The notes: generated from the letters alone by a model not told the origin. 64,000 nucleotides of DNA from Streptomyces noursei (GCF_001646665.1 NZ_LWBU01000179.1:239327-303326), one strand, 5' to 3'; counted from the stretch's first letter, positions 1 through 9,395 are shown. Made by a program: numbers and translations.

Positions 1-900
1 CTGGCGCCGTGGCTGTCCGGCGGCCCCGCCGCCCGCGCCGCGACCGCGCGCACCGTCGACCGGGCGCTGCGCACCGCCGGGTTCCTGCTGGTGACCGGGC
101 ACGGCGTCGCACCCGACCTGCGGGCCGCGATCCGCCGGGAGGCGCGCACGTTCTTCCGGCTGGACGCCCGGGTGAAGAAGCGGTACGCCGTGAGGGTCGG
201 CGGGCGCGGCTGGCTCGGGCCGGGCGCGGAGGCCAACGCGTACGCCGAGGGCGGGCGGACCCCGCCGGACCTGAAGGAGTCGCTGTCGTTCGCCGCCGAC
301 GAGCCGACCGGCGACCCGGCGGTGGACGCGGAGTGGTTCCTGCCCAACACCTGGCCCGCCGAGGTCCCCGGACTGCGGCCCCTGGTGGTGGAGTACCTGG
401 CGCGGATGCGGGAGCTGTCCGACCGGCTGCTGGAGCTGCTCGGCGAGGCGCTCGGCGGCGGCACGGACTTCTTCACCCGGCACGCCGCCCACCCCACCTG
501 GGGCTTCAACGTCAACTGGTACCCGGGGCGGGACGTGCTCGGCGAGCCGGAGCCCGGCCAGTTTCGGATCGGGCCGCACACCGACTTCGGGACGGTGACC
601 GTGCTCGACCGGCAGGCCGGCCGGGGCGGGCTCCAGGTGTACACCGACGAGCGCGGCTGGGAGGACGCCCCGTACGACCCGGCCGCCCTCACCGTCAACA
701 TCGGCGACCTGATGGCCCGCTGGACGGACGGGCGCTGGCGCTCGGGCCGCCACCGGGTGCTGCCGCCGCCCGCCGACGTGCCGTCCGAGGAGCTGATGTC
801 CCTGGTGTACTTCCACGAGTGCGACCCCGGCACCGACGTCCGGGGCGTCGACTCGCACGCGTACCTGCGCGCGCAGCTCGACGCGATCACGACTGAATGA
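1..900 (+). CDS. Iron/2-oxoglutarate-dependent oxygenase, isopenicillin N synthase family (5' end missing)
   Basis: The frame is open from base 1 to TGA at 898-900, so the start lies outside the window; 299 residues are visible. The N-terminal part (GFLLVTGHGVAPDL) matches the DIOX_N domain of isopenicillin N synthase-like enzymes. The core has the 2OG-Fe(II) motif PHTDFG, giving the first His and Asp iron ligands, and a distal His in GRHRVLPPP. These enzymes oxidise small molecules in the cytoplasm using Fe(II), O2 and usually 2-oxoglutarate. An ATG at 91 is internal, because the reading frame and family homology continue upstream of it. The substrate cannot be read from the sequence, and the next gene is unrelated. 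Confidence 0.85.
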   Translation: MAPWLSGGPAARAATARTVDRALRTAGFLLVTGHGVAPDLRAAIRREARTFFRLDARVKKRYAVRVGGRGWLGPGAEANAYAEGGRTPPDLKESLSFAADEPTGDPAVDAEWFLPNTWPAEVPGLRPLVVEYLARMRELSDRLLELLGEALGGGTDFFTRHAAHPTWGFNVNWYPGRDVLGEPEPGQFRIGPHTDFGTVTVLDRQAGRGGLQVYTDERGWEDAPYDPAALTVNIGDLMARWTDGRWRSGRHRVLPPPADVPSEELMSLVYFHECDPGTDVRGVDSHAYLRAQLDAITTE

Positions 901-969
901 CGGTTCGCCCGACCCCCCACGCGGCCAACGGTTCGAAAGTAACCTTGACTTGACGCTGAGTCACGGGGG

Positions 970-3042
970 GTGGCGGTGGACAGAGCGCTGTACGGCCGCG
1001 AGGCGGTCCTGGACGAGTCGGGTCTGGCCGCGCGGCTGACCGGACTCACCCCGTACAGCTTCGCCGCCGCCGGGTACGAGCACGGTGACGATCCACCCGT
1101 CACCGTCTTCACCGGCGGCCGGGGCATGGGAAAGACCGCACTGCTCAAGCAGGTGCGCAACGCCTACCGGGGCGGCACGCCGCTCGCGCTGCTGGACTGC
1201 GCGCACATCGAGCCGCCCCTCGACCACGGGCCCGGCTGGAACCCGCTGACCGGCGCGCTCGCGGAGCTCGCCGTGCAGCTGTCGCCCAGGGTGCTCTCGG
1301 CGAGGCCGGTGGAGTTCCCGCGCCTCGCCCTCGGCCTGGCGGCCATCGCCGTCACCGGCTGGTCGCAGGAGGACGACGACCGGGCGCGGCGGGACCTCCA
1401 GCGCCTCGGTCCGGTCCTCGCCACCGTCGACGAGGCCAAGGGCGCGGCCGGCACCTGGGTCTCCAAGGTGCTCGCCAAGCTGGCCGCCACGGCCGCCGAG
1501 GCGACCACGCCGCTCGCCGGCGTGCTGGCCGAGGCGACGGTCGAGACGGTGATGGAAGAGGTGTTCGGGCGCTACCAGCGCAGGTCCAAGGCCTTCTACG
1601 GCGCCTACCGCAACGCGGGCGGCCGGGGCGAGCTGGGCCTGCACCAGCTGGCCGTCGACTTCGAGCAGGGCGGGCGCCGCCGGGAGGAGGCCGAGGGCTT
1701 CCTGGTCGGCGCGCTCGTGGAGGACGTGCGCCGGGCGTACGTCGGCCTCACCCGGCGCGGCACCCGCCGCGGCCGCCCGGTCGTCCTCCTGGACAACGCC
1801 CACCTGCCGCTCGGCCGGCGCCTGGTCGAGCCGATCCTGCGGGACCGCAGCGCCGGGAGCCGCGACCAGCTGGTGATCGTCGCCGCGTCCCTGGAGCGCG
1901 ACCACGAGGGCCTGCGGCGGGCGGCCAGGACCCGGCTGCCGGAGGTCGCCCACCGGGCGCCGTGCCCGCGCGGCCCCGACATCACGTCGGGCGTCCTCGC
2001 CGTGGAGCTGACCCCGCTGAGCGCGGCGCACGCGCAGGCCGTGTTCGACCGGTACGACCCGGCCGCCCGCGTCCCGGCCGGCCTGCCGCGGGCGGTCCAC
2101 CGGCTGGCGGGCGGGCGGCCGATGGCCGTGGCGCTGCTCGGGCGGGCGGCCGGCGGGGTGCCGGCGGCGGACCGCGGGACGCTCACGCCGGGCGCCCTGG
2201 TGGACCTGACGGTGGAGCTGCGCGAGGACGCCGCCGCCGTCCCGGTCGCCGGCACGCTGCTGGGTGAGCTGCTGCCGCCGGGGCTGCGCCCGGACGCGGC
2301 CGCCGTGCTGGCCGCCGCCCACGACGAGGAGTCGGCCCGGGTGCTGGCCCGCACCCGGCTGCGCGGCGCGTCGGGGGAGGGCGACATGGCACTGCTCGTG
2401 CGGGACGCGCTGCGGGCGGACGGCTGGCCCGAGGGCGGCGGGCACTTCGTGGCCGACCCGCTGCTGCGGGCCCTGCTGCTGCACCGGCTGCGGTTCCACG
2501 ACGGCGACGCGCCCGAGTACGCCGCGTGGCGCGCGGTCCACGAGACGCTGCACCGCCACTACGGGCCCGAACCGACGCCGTACCGGCTGCGGCAGGAACT
2601 GGCGCTCGGCCGGACCGAGGGGGCGGTGACCGAGCTGCGGCGGGAGTTCGCCGCGCCGGACGTCGTGGGCTGGCTGGGGCGGCTGCGGTTCGTCGCCTCC
2701 GCCCCGTACCCCCGCGAGCACCGGCGCACCGGCCCCGACCCGCGCCGCGCGGTGGCGCTGGGCGAGGACCCGGGCGGACCGCTGCCCGACGGGCTGGACG
2801 CGGACGCGACGGCGCTGCACCTGTGCCTGCGGCGGCTGCTGCACGCGGTGTGGCTGCTGACCGACCCGCTGGCCCTGCCGGACGACGACGTGGTGGACAA
2901 GCTGGTGCACGAGCTGCGCCAGCTGTCCGGCCGGCACCTGACCGGCACCAGCACCCTGTGGGACGCGGCCACCCACTGGCCGAGGGACATCCGTGCCTGG
3001 CGGGGCCTCACCGTCCCGCCGGGGCGGGAGGACGGAGTCTGA
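970..3042 (+). CDS. P-loop NTPase coupled to a receptor gene
   Basis: This is a 690-residue cytoplasmic protein with a Walker A motif, GGRGMGKTAL, near residues 49-58 and a likely Walker B, VVLLDNAHLP, near residue 275. The centre and C-terminus look helical and Arg-rich, in the manner of AAA/STAND-type signalling NTPases. The start chosen is GTG at 970; GTG at 976 is also possible. The stop is one base before the next gene's GTG, so the two are translationally coupled. That partner is a membrane-tethered ligand-binding protein, which suggests a receptor/NTPase pair, but this is inference. I do not recognise a named family, and no catalytic function beyond nucleotide binding can be assigned. 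Confidence 0.7.
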   Translation: MAVDRALYGREAVLDESGLAARLTGLTPYSFAAAGYEHGDDPPVTVFTGGRGMGKTALLKQVRNAYRGGTPLALLDCAHIEPPLDHGPGWNPLTGALAELAVQLSPRVLSARPVEFPRLALGLAAIAVTGWSQEDDDRARRDLQRLGPVLATVDEAKGAAGTWVSKVLAKLAATAAEATTPLAGVLAEATVETVMEEVFGRYQRRSKAFYGAYRNAGGRGELGLHQLAVDFEQGGRRREEAEGFLVGALVEDVRRAYVGLTRRGTRRGRPVVLLDNAHLPLGRRLVEPILRDRSAGSRDQLVIVAASLERDHEGLRRAARTRLPEVAHRAPCPRGPDITSGVLAVELTPLSAAHAQAVFDRYDPAARVPAGLPRAVHRLAGGRPMAVALLGRAAGGVPAADRGTLTPGALVDLTVELREDAAAVPVAGTLLGELLPPGLRPDAAAVLAAAHDEESARVLARTRLRGASGEGDMALLVRDALRADGWPEGGGHFVADPLLRALLLHRLRFHDGDAPEYAAWRAVHETLHRHYGPEPTPYRLRQELALGRTEGAVTELRREFAAPDVVGWLGRLRFVASAPYPREHRRTGPDPRRAVALGEDPGGPLPDGLDADATALHLCLRRLLHAVWLLTDPLALPDDDVVDKLVHELRQLSGRHLTGTSTLWDAATHWPRDIRAWRGLTVPPGREDGV

Positions 3043-3043
3043 C

Positions 3044-4579
3044 GTGCCCAATCCGCTGCGCTACCGGGTCTTCTACACCACCCGGCAGAAGATCGTCACC
3101 AGCACGCTGGTGCTGGCGCTGCTCGCCTGGGGCGCGGTCCACGCGATCGACCGGCTGACCACCCCCGAGGACCGCTCCTGCGCCCCGGGCGTCGCCCGCC
3201 CGGTGGGCGGCGACGAGTGCGTCGGGGTGTCCGGCGACGGCTACGCCTTCGAGGTCCCGGCCCTGAAGGACGTCGCCAAGGCCATCGCCGAGGAGAACGG
3301 GCGCCTGAAGGCGGGCGAGTACGCCACCGTGGCACTGCTCCTCCCGCTGACGTCCACCAGCCCGTCGATGCGGACCAAGATCCTGCACGAGGTGCAGGGC
3401 GCGTTCGCCCAGCAGTACGAGGCGAACAACAGGTCCAACAACCAGGTGCCCAAGATCCGGCTCGTCCTGGCGAACACCGGCAACGGCAACGCCCACTGGC
3501 GTCCGGCCGTGGACGCCCTGAAGGCGATGACCGGGGCGCCGCACCACCTGCGCGCGGTGTCCGGCATAGCGACCAGCAGCACGCCCGTCCGGCACGCGGT
3601 GACCGAGCTGACCCGGTCGGGCATCGCGGTCGTGGGCACCACCATCACCGCCGACGACCTCACCAACGGCCCCGGCCGCAAGCCGTTCCCGGGCCTCGCG
3701 CGGGTCTCTCCCACCAACAGCGACGAGGCCGACGCGCTGTCCCACTTCGGCAGGGTGAACGCGGCGAAGGCGATCCTCGTCCACGACGCCCGCGACGGCG
3801 ACCACTACACGGACACCCTGAAGGGCGCCTTCTCGAAGCTGCTGGCGAAGTCCCCGTACCAGCCGCAGCTGTTCACCTCGCCGAAGGACCCGACCCTGGA
3901 GGGTCCGACCGCCAACACCTTCCGGCAGATCGCCCACCTGCTGTGCACCACCCGGGCGGACACCGTGTTCTTCGCCGGGCGGCACACCCAGCTGCGGCAG
4001 TTCATCAACGCGCTGGGCGCGCGCGGCTGCACGCACCGGCCGTTCACCGTGCTGACCGGCGACGAGGGCTCGTACCTGGGCGCGGACCCCCAGCTCGACC
4101 GGAACGCGCTCGGCAAGGGGCTGACCGTCCGCTACGCGGCGCTGGCCCACCCCGACGCGTGGCGGGCGGCCCCGGGCAGGACGCTGCCGAAGGCGGGCGG
4201 GTCGACGGCGGCGTACGAGCGCTTCCACTCGATGATGGACGCGGTGCGCGCCGAGGAGGTGGGGCCGGTCGAGCTGTCCGACGGGCAGGCGATCATCGCG
4301 TACGACGCGATGGCCACGGCCGTGCACGCGATCCGGCAGGCGACGGTCGAGGGCCGCCTGCCGGCCCTGGAGGACGTGGGGCTCCAGTGGCCGCAGGTCA
4401 CCGGGGACCTGCGGGTGAGGGGCGCGAGCGGCTGGATCTGCCTGGACAACCACGGCAACCCGTACAACAAGGCGGTGCCGGTGGTGGAGCTGACGCGGGA
4501 CAAGCCCCGGTTCGTGCAGATCGCCTGGCCGGAGGGGAAGCCGCCGACCGGCGAGTGCATGCCTCCGCGCACCCCGTAG
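3044..4579 (+). CDS. Membrane-anchored type 1 periplasmic-binding-like protein (ABC substrate-binding fold)
   Basis: This 511-residue protein starts at GTG 3044 (VPNPLRYR), one base after the preceding stop. Residues about 15-33 form a single membrane anchor (KIVTSTLVLALLAWGAVHAI) with no lipobox. The extracytoplasmic part resembles Leu/Ile/Val-type receptors (Peripla_BP_6): ATVALLLPLT, then RAVSGIATSSTPVRHAV, GIAVVGTTITADD, and an AYDAMATAVHAI helix. No permease or ABC ATPase genes follow, so transport is unlikely. Its only partner is the upstream P-loop protein. A sensory role, with ligand bound outside and signal passed to the NTPase, is a reasonable inference. Confidence 0.72.
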   Translation: MPNPLRYRVFYTTRQKIVTSTLVLALLAWGAVHAIDRLTTPEDRSCAPGVARPVGGDECVGVSGDGYAFEVPALKDVAKAIAEENGRLKAGEYATVALLLPLTSTSPSMRTKILHEVQGAFAQQYEANNRSNNQVPKIRLVLANTGNGNAHWRPAVDALKAMTGAPHHLRAVSGIATSSTPVRHAVTELTRSGIAVVGTTITADDLTNGPGRKPFPGLARVSPTNSDEADALSHFGRVNAAKAILVHDARDGDHYTDTLKGAFSKLLAKSPYQPQLFTSPKDPTLEGPTANTFRQIAHLLCTTRADTVFFAGRHTQLRQFINALGARGCTHRPFTVLTGDEGSYLGADPQLDRNALGKGLTVRYAALAHPDAWRAAPGRTLPKAGGSTAAYERFHSMMDAVRAEEVGPVELSDGQAIIAYDAMATAVHAIRQATVEGRLPALEDVGLQWPQVTGDLRVRGASGWICLDNHGNPYNKAVPVVELTRDKPRFVQIAWPEGKPPTGECMPPRTP

Positions 4580-4601
4580 CGTCCGGGGCGCGTCCGGGCC
4601 G

Positions 4602-5117
4602 CTACGTCGCGTCGAAGTCCCGGGCCTCGTACCGGTCGCGGAGGTCCTCGCGGCGCTCCGGCGACCAGGCCGGCCAGTCCGCCGGCCGGCCGTCGAGGGA
4701 GTCGGCGAGGAGCAGGAAGTGGTCGTGCCAGCCGGCGAGGCGGTCCAGCCGCAGGTCCTCCGTCCCGCGGAACTCGCCGGTGAACTCCAGCACGGTCTCC
4801 CCCGGCCCGCCCGGCTCCAGCCGGAACCGCATCCGGTCGTCCTCCGGGGCCGTGTACTCGACGACCCGCTCGACCTCCCAGTCGGTGACCGTCCCCGACG
4901 CGACGGCCGGCGGCCGGGTGGTGGGCCGGCGCAGCACGACCTCGCCGCCGAGCCGGCTCTGCAGGACCTCGGTCTCGGCGAGCCACCCCCGCAGACCGCC
5001 GGGGGTGGTCAGGGCGAGCCAGACGCGCTCCGCCGGGTGCGGCAGGGTGACCCGGAACCGCAGGGTGTGGGTGTCGCCGTGGCTGTCACTGGTACCGGGC
5101 GGGATCTGTACGGCCAT
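4602..5117 (-). CDS. SRPBCC (START/Bet v1-like) domain protein
   Basis: A 171-residue cytoplasmic protein with the typical N-terminus of the AHSA1/polyketide cyclase-type SRPBCC fold (LRFRVTLPHPAERVWLALTTPGGLRGWLA), followed by the central strand EPGGPGETVLEFTGEFRG and the C-terminal helix DRLAGWHDHFLLLADSLDG. The fold makes a deep hydrophobic ligand cavity. Members act in ligand binding, cyclisation or stress responses, and no specific ligand can be inferred here. It is convergent with the upstream receptor gene and separated from ccsB by a strong hairpin, so it is probably monocistronic. Confidence 0.82.
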   Translation of the reverse strand: MAVQIPPGTSDSHGDTHTLRFRVTLPHPAERVWLALTTPGGLRGWLAETEVLQSRLGGEVVLRRPTTRPPAVASGTVTDWEVERVVEYTAPEDDRMRFRLEPGGPGETVLEFTGEFRGTEDLRLDRLAGWHDHFLLLADSLDGRPADWPAWSPERREDLRDRYEARDFDAT

Positions 5118-5150
5118 GGGTCCAGCGTCGCGCGGACCCGCGCCGGGCGC

Positions 5151-5182
5151 TACCGCGCCGGGGCGCGGGCCCCGGCGCGGTA
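5151..5182 (-). terminator. Strong hairpin terminator after the cytochrome c maturation operon
   Basis: The two 14-base arms at 5151-5164 and 5169-5182 are perfectly complementary around the four-base loop GCGG. The hairpin lies 5 bases beyond the ccsB stop codon. There is no clear T-run, as is common for Streptomyces terminators. Confidence 0.75.
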
Positions 5183-5186
5183 CGCG

Positions 5187-6260
5187 TCAGACGCCCGCGT
5201 ACGAGTGCAGGCTGTTCACGAAGATGTTGACCCCGTAGTAGTTGAAGAGCCAGCACGCGAAGGCGATCAGCGCCACGTACGCCGCCTTGCGGCCCTTCCA
5301 GCCGGCCGTCGCCCGCGCGTGCAGGTACGCGGCGTACGCGACCCACGTGATGAACGACCAGACCTCCTTGGCGTCCCAGCCCCAGTAGCGGCCCCACGCG
5401 TCGCCGGCCCAGATGGCGCCCGCGATGATCGTGAAGGTCCAGAGGGGGAAGACCGCCGCGTTGACGCGGTAGGCGAACTTGTCCAGCGTCGCGGCCGCGG
5501 GCAGCCGCTCCAGCACCGAGCGGGCGAAGCCGCCGGGCGTGCCGCCCTGTGCGAGCTTGTTCTCGTACGCGTCCCGGAAGAGGTACAGCAGCGTGGCGAC
5601 CGCGCCCAGGTAGAAGACCGCGCCGCAGAAGATCGCGGTGGAGACGTGGATCCACAGCCAGTAGGAGTGCAGGGCCGGGACGAGCTGGTCGCTGTCGGTG
5701 TAGAGCCAGGTCGTGGCGATGCCGAGGTCCAGCAGCACGGTGGTGACCAGCAGCAGGCCCATCCACCGGACGTTCTTCCCGGCGAGCAGGAAGGCGAGGT
5801 ACGCGCCGACCGCCACCGTGGAGAAGGTGAGGGAGAACTCGTACATGTTGCCCCACGGCGCCCGCTGCACGGACAGCGCGCGGGCGACCACGCCGGCGGC
5901 CTCGACCAGGAACGCGAGGGTGGTCAGCGAGACGGCGATACGCCCGTAGAGGTCGCCCTTCTCGTCACCGCCGGCCGCGCCCGGCCCGTCCGGCACGTCC
6001 CGGGCGCCGGCCGCCGAGCGGGTGACGACCTTCGGCTTGTCGAGGACCGCGGTGCCCCCGTCCCGCTGCCGCACCCGCACCGCGGGGGCCTGCGCCGGGG
6101 CGGTGAGGGCCGCCGCCGTGCGGCCGACCTTGCTGCGGCTGCCCAGGACCCATTCGGCGATGTGCGCGAGGAAGGCCAGGGTGTACACGGCCATGGAGGA
6201 GTAGACGAGCACATTGCTCATCTCCGCCAGGCTCTCGTTGGTCGCGGCGGCGAGATTCAC
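5187..6260 (-). CDS. ccsB: Cytochrome c biogenesis protein CcsB (ResC)
   Basis: This 357-residue multi-pass membrane protein has the haem-handling signature WGWDAKEVWSF and eight or so hydrophobic segments. With ResB it forms the System II haem exporter and synthase that attaches haem to apocytochrome c outside the membrane. The start is GTG at 6260, which overlaps the resB stop by 4 bases (GTGA), so it is the last gene of the operon resA-ccdA-resB-ccsB. A conserved His in the C-terminal part (YLHARATAGWKG) is consistent with haem ligation. The length is usual for actinobacterial CcsB. Confidence 0.95.
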   Translation of the reverse strand: MNLAAATNESLAEMSNVLVYSSMAVYTLAFLAHIAEWVLGSRSKVGRTAAALTAPAQAPAVRVRQRDGGTAVLDKPKVVTRSAAGARDVPDGPGAAGGDEKGDLYGRIAVSLTTLAFLVEAAGVVARALSVQRAPWGNMYEFSLTFSTVAVGAYLAFLLAGKNVRWMGLLLVTTVLLDLGIATTWLYTDSDQLVPALHSYWLWIHVSTAIFCGAVFYLGAVATLLYLFRDAYENKLAQGGTPGGFARSVLERLPAAATLDKFAYRVNAAVFPLWTFTIIAGAIWAGDAWGRYWGWDAKEVWSFITWVAYAAYLHARATAGWKGRKAAYVALIAFACWLFNYYGVNIFVNSLHSYAGV

Positions 6261-7936
6261 TTCTCAGCCCTTTCATCGGCTTCGTCGGCCTCGGGCGCGG
6301 TCGGCGCCACGGAATGGAGCGCGGCCGCCAGGTCGGCCAGCTCCTCGGGGAGCTTCGCGGACTCGCTCCGCCCCAGTCCCGCCATCTCCACGACGGTCAG
6401 CCCCCCGGTGGAGGCGTCCCCGCGCACCGCCCGGACCCAGACGCGGCGGCGCTGGATGAACAGCGAGCCGGCCAGTCCGGCGATCGCGGCCACCGCCCCG
6501 GCGAGGGCGAGGCCGTTGCCGGGCTGCTGGGAGATCTGGAAGCTGGCCCACTCCTTGATCTCCTTCTCGAAGGTGATCGAGCCCGCCCCGCCCGGCAGCG
6601 TCATGGTCTCGCCCGGGATCAGCGTCTTCTTGAAGATCTGCCCGCCGGCGTCCTTGAACGGCTTCATCTTGCTGGTGTCCAGCTGGTACACGTTCTGCGG
6701 CAGCCCGCCGTCGACCCGCAGGTCGCCCTGGTAGGCGCTGAGGTTGAGCGCGGGGAAGACGAGCCCGGGGAACTGGCTGAACATCTGCCCCTGGCCCTTG
6801 CCGGCGTACGTCGGCACGAAGAAGGCCGGGAAGCCCAGCTGGACCTTCTTGCCGGTCTTGTCGCGGTAGCCGTCCATCACCTTGATCACGCCGGTGGAGG
6901 TGATGTTGTTGTCGATCGGCAGGAGCGGCACCGCCCCGTGGAAGACCTGCCGGCCCTTGCCGTCCTTGACGGTGACGACGGGCGCGTACCCGTGGGAGAT
7001 CAGGTACACCTTCGAGCCGTCGATCTCCAGCGGCTCGTTGACCCGGATGACGCTCTTCTTCCGGACGCCGTCGCCCGTGGAGTACGTGACGTCCGCCTCG
7101 AACGTGCGGGGGGTGCCGCGCTGCGGGCCGCCGGTCTCGTACGTACCGGTGAACCGGTTGAGCTTGAAACTGAACGGCGCCAGCTCGTCGGTGGAGAACA
7201 GCGAACCGGACTTGAAGTCGTCGTACTGGGTGAGCGTGTTGGAGAAGCCGCCGCCCTCGACGATCAGCTTGCCGCCCTCGGACTTGAACAGCTGGCCCAC
7301 GGCGAAGGCCACCAGCATCACGATCAGCGCGACGTGGAAGACCAGGTTGCCGACCTCGCGCAGGTACCCCTTCTCGGCGGCGACGGCGTCCCCGGTCGTG
7401 TGCGCCCGGAAGCGCCGCTTGCCGAGCAGGGCCAGCGCCGCCTTGCGCACCTCCTCGGGCGCGGCCTCGGTGCGCCAGGTGGTGTACGCGGGCAGCCGGG
7501 TGAGCCGCTTCGGCGCGGCCGGCGGCCGGCCCCGCAGCTGGCGCGTGAACTGCCAGGTGCGGGGGACGATGCAGCCGATGAGGGAGACGAACAGCAGGAT
7601 GTAGATCGCGGAGAACCACACCGAGCTGTAGACGTCGAACAGCTGGAGCCGGTCGTAGATCGGCGCCAGGACGTCGTGCTGCTCCTTGAAGGAGCGGACC
7701 TTCAGGTCGTCGACGCTGTTCTGCGGGATGAGCGAGCCGGGGATGGCGCCGAGGGAGAGCAGGAAGAGCAGGATCAGCGCGACCCGCATGGAGGTCAGCT
7801 GGCGCCAGAACCAGCGGACCCAGCCGATGGCGCCGAGCGTCGGCCCGCCGCCCGCGCCGAGGTCTTCCACGGGTGCGGTGGACAGCTGCTCGCCGGCCTC
7901 CGCCATGTCCCGCTCGGTCGTGTCTGTCTTGCTCAT
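6257..7936 (-). CDS. resB: Cytochrome c biogenesis protein ResB
   Basis: A 559-residue System II subunit. The start is ATG at 7936 (MSKTDTTERD); a longer open frame upstream overlaps ccdA and is not used. N-terminal membrane segments (MRVALILLFLLSLGAIPGSL; SVWFSAIYILLFVSLIGCIV) are followed by a large extracytoplasmic domain and a final membrane span (ALAGAVAAIAGLAGSLFIQR). ResB partners CcsB in haem delivery to the CXXCH motif of cytochromes c. The gap to ccdA is 5 bases and there is a 4-base overlap with ccsB, so all four genes are co-translated. Confidence 0.93.
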   Translation of the reverse strand: MSKTDTTERDMAEAGEQLSTAPVEDLGAGGGPTLGAIGWVRWFWRQLTSMRVALILLFLLSLGAIPGSLIPQNSVDDLKVRSFKEQHDVLAPIYDRLQLFDVYSSVWFSAIYILLFVSLIGCIVPRTWQFTRQLRGRPPAAPKRLTRLPAYTTWRTEAAPEEVRKAALALLGKRRFRAHTTGDAVAAEKGYLREVGNLVFHVALIVMLVAFAVGQLFKSEGGKLIVEGGGFSNTLTQYDDFKSGSLFSTDELAPFSFKLNRFTGTYETGGPQRGTPRTFEADVTYSTGDGVRKKSVIRVNEPLEIDGSKVYLISHGYAPVVTVKDGKGRQVFHGAVPLLPIDNNITSTGVIKVMDGYRDKTGKKVQLGFPAFFVPTYAGKGQGQMFSQFPGLVFPALNLSAYQGDLRVDGGLPQNVYQLDTSKMKPFKDAGGQIFKKTLIPGETMTLPGGAGSITFEKEIKEWASFQISQQPGNGLALAGAVAAIAGLAGSLFIQRRRVWVRAVRGDASTGGLTVVEMAGLGRSESAKLPEELADLAAALHSVAPTAPEADEADERAEK

Positions 7937-7941
7937 CGGAT

Positions 7942-8709
7942 CTAGATCCCCACCTGGAAGCCTGCGGACCACCCTTGCATCTCCTGCACCAGGGTGTCCC
8001 ACGCACCTGTGAGCAGCAGCAGACCGGTCAGGATCATCATCCCGCCGCCGGTCCTCATCACCCACGCATAGTGCCGCTTCACCCACGAGAAGGCCCCGAG
8101 CGCCTTGCGGAACGCGACGGCGGCGAGCACGAACGGCACGCCGAGGCCGAGGCAGTACGCCACGGTCAGCAGCGCCCCGCGGCCCGCGCTGGCCTCGCTG
8201 GCGGCGAGGGCCTGGACGGACGCGAGCGTGGGTCCGATGCACGGCGTCCATCCGATGCCGAAGAGCGCGCCCAGCAGCGGCGCCCCGGCCAGCCCGGACA
8301 CCGGCCGCTTGTGGAAGCGGAACTCGCGCTGGGTGAACCAGGGCATGAGGCCCAGGAAGAAGACACCCATCAGGACCATCAGGACGCCGAGGACGGTGGT
8401 GAGCGTCTCGCGGTGGGCCTGGAGGGTCCAGCCGAAGTAGCCGAACAGGGCGCCGCCGGAGACGAAGACGGCGGAGAAGCCGACGACGAACAGGGCGGCA
8501 CCGGCGGCCATCCTGCCCCGCCGGGCCTCGGCCAGGTCGGTGCCGGTGACGCCGGTCACGTAACTGAGGTAGCCGGGCACCAGCGGCAGGACGCAGGGGC
8601 TGAAGAACGAGACCAGGCCGCCGAGCACGGCGACGGGCAGCGCCAGCAGCAGGGCCCCGCTGAAGACCGTCTCGTTGCGGCCCAGGGCCTCGGCGGCGAG
8701 GAGGATCAC
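7942..8709 (-). CDS. ccdA: Thiol-disulfide electron carrier CcdA (DsbD transmembrane domain family)
   Basis: A 255-residue protein with six predicted membrane spans. The two redox cysteines are visible in FSPCVLPLVPGYLSYVTG and GWTPCIGPTLASVQ, the paired motifs of CcdA. It carries reducing equivalents from cytoplasmic thioredoxin across the membrane to the extracytoplasmic ResA-like protein, which then keeps apocytochrome c cysteines reduced. The start is GTG at 8709, 13 bases after the thioredoxin-like gene, and it sits before resB in the same operon. Confidence 0.93.
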   Translation of the reverse strand: MILLAAEALGRNETVFSGALLLALPVAVLGGLVSFFSPCVLPLVPGYLSYVTGVTGTDLAEARRGRMAAGAALFVVGFSAVFVSGGALFGYFGWTLQAHRETLTTVLGVLMVLMGVFFLGLMPWFTQREFRFHKRPVSGLAGAPLLGALFGIGWTPCIGPTLASVQALAASEASAGRGALLTVAYCLGLGVPFVLAAVAFRKALGAFSWVKRHYAWVMRTGGGMMILTGLLLLTGAWDTLVQEMQGWSAGFQVGI

Positions 8710-8722
8710 AGGATCACGCCCG

Positions 8723-9328
8723 TCACTTCTCGGCCAGCAGCGGGTCGATCATCTTGCGCAGCCGGGTGTCGTCCAGCGCGGTGAGCGAGCGTGCGGCGAT
8801 CTTCCCCTCGCGGTCGAGGACGACGGTGGAGGGGATGCCCTGCGGGTTGAGGGTGCCCTTGGGGAAGCCGTAGAGGACGAGCTCGCCGTCCGGGTCGTAC
8901 AGGCTCGGGTAGGGGACCTCGTAGTCCTTCTCGAAGGCGAGGGCGGGCTGCTTGTTGTGGTCGCGGGTGTTGATGCCGACGAACTCCACGCCCTTGGCCT
9001 TGAGCTCGCCCGCGACCTTGGCGAAGTGCTTGGCCTCCGCGCGGCACGGGCCGCACCAGGAGCCCCAGACGTTCAGCACGACGACCTTGCCCTTGAGGCC
9101 GGCGACGTCGAGCCGCTTGCCGTCGAGGGTCTCGCCCGCGAGCTTGCCGGGTGCCTTGCGCTCGCCCTTGGCGACGGTGTCGACACCGCCGGTGTTGGTG
9201 ACGAAGTTGGTGTTGCCGCCACCGCCGGACTTCCCGTTGGAGTCGCCGGTGCACGCGGTCAGCGTGAGCGCGGCGGCCAGGGCGCCGACGGCCAGGAGGG
9301 TGCCTCGGGGGGCGCGGCTGAAGCTCAT
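8723..9328 (-). CDS. resA: TlpA/ResA-like thioredoxin-fold lipoprotein
   Basis: A 201-residue lipoprotein with a signal peptide ending in the lipobox LTAC (Cys26) and a redox site WCGPC at residues 91-95 within a TlpA-type fold. It is the extracytoplasmic thiol reductant of the System II pathway, passing electrons from CcdA to apocytochrome c. It is the first gene of the resA-ccdA-resB-ccsB operon. The 67 bases separating it from the next minus-strand gene upstream should contain the operon promoter, although no clear -35/-10 pair is seen. Confidence 0.92.
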   Translation of the reverse strand: MSFSRAPRGTLLAVGALAAALTLTACTGDSNGKSGGGGNTNFVTNTGGVDTVAKGERKAPGKLAGETLDGKRLDVAGLKGKVVVLNVWGSWCGPCRAEAKHFAKVAGELKAKGVEFVGINTRDHNKQPALAFEKDYEVPYPSLYDPDGELVLYGFPKGTLNPQGIPSTVVLDREGKIAARSLTALDDTRLRKMIDPLLAEK

Positions 9329-9395
9329 GTGAAAAGTTTCGCATGTGCGTTCCGGGGATCTTGCGCGCCCCCCTGGCTGTCCGTGAAGCCCGATG

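Noticed and set aside
961..3051. Long open frame on the minus strand opposite the P-loop NTPase gene
   Set aside because: Open only because of high GC third positions; composition is Arg/Pro/Gln-rich with no recognisable domain, while the plus frame has Walker motifs.
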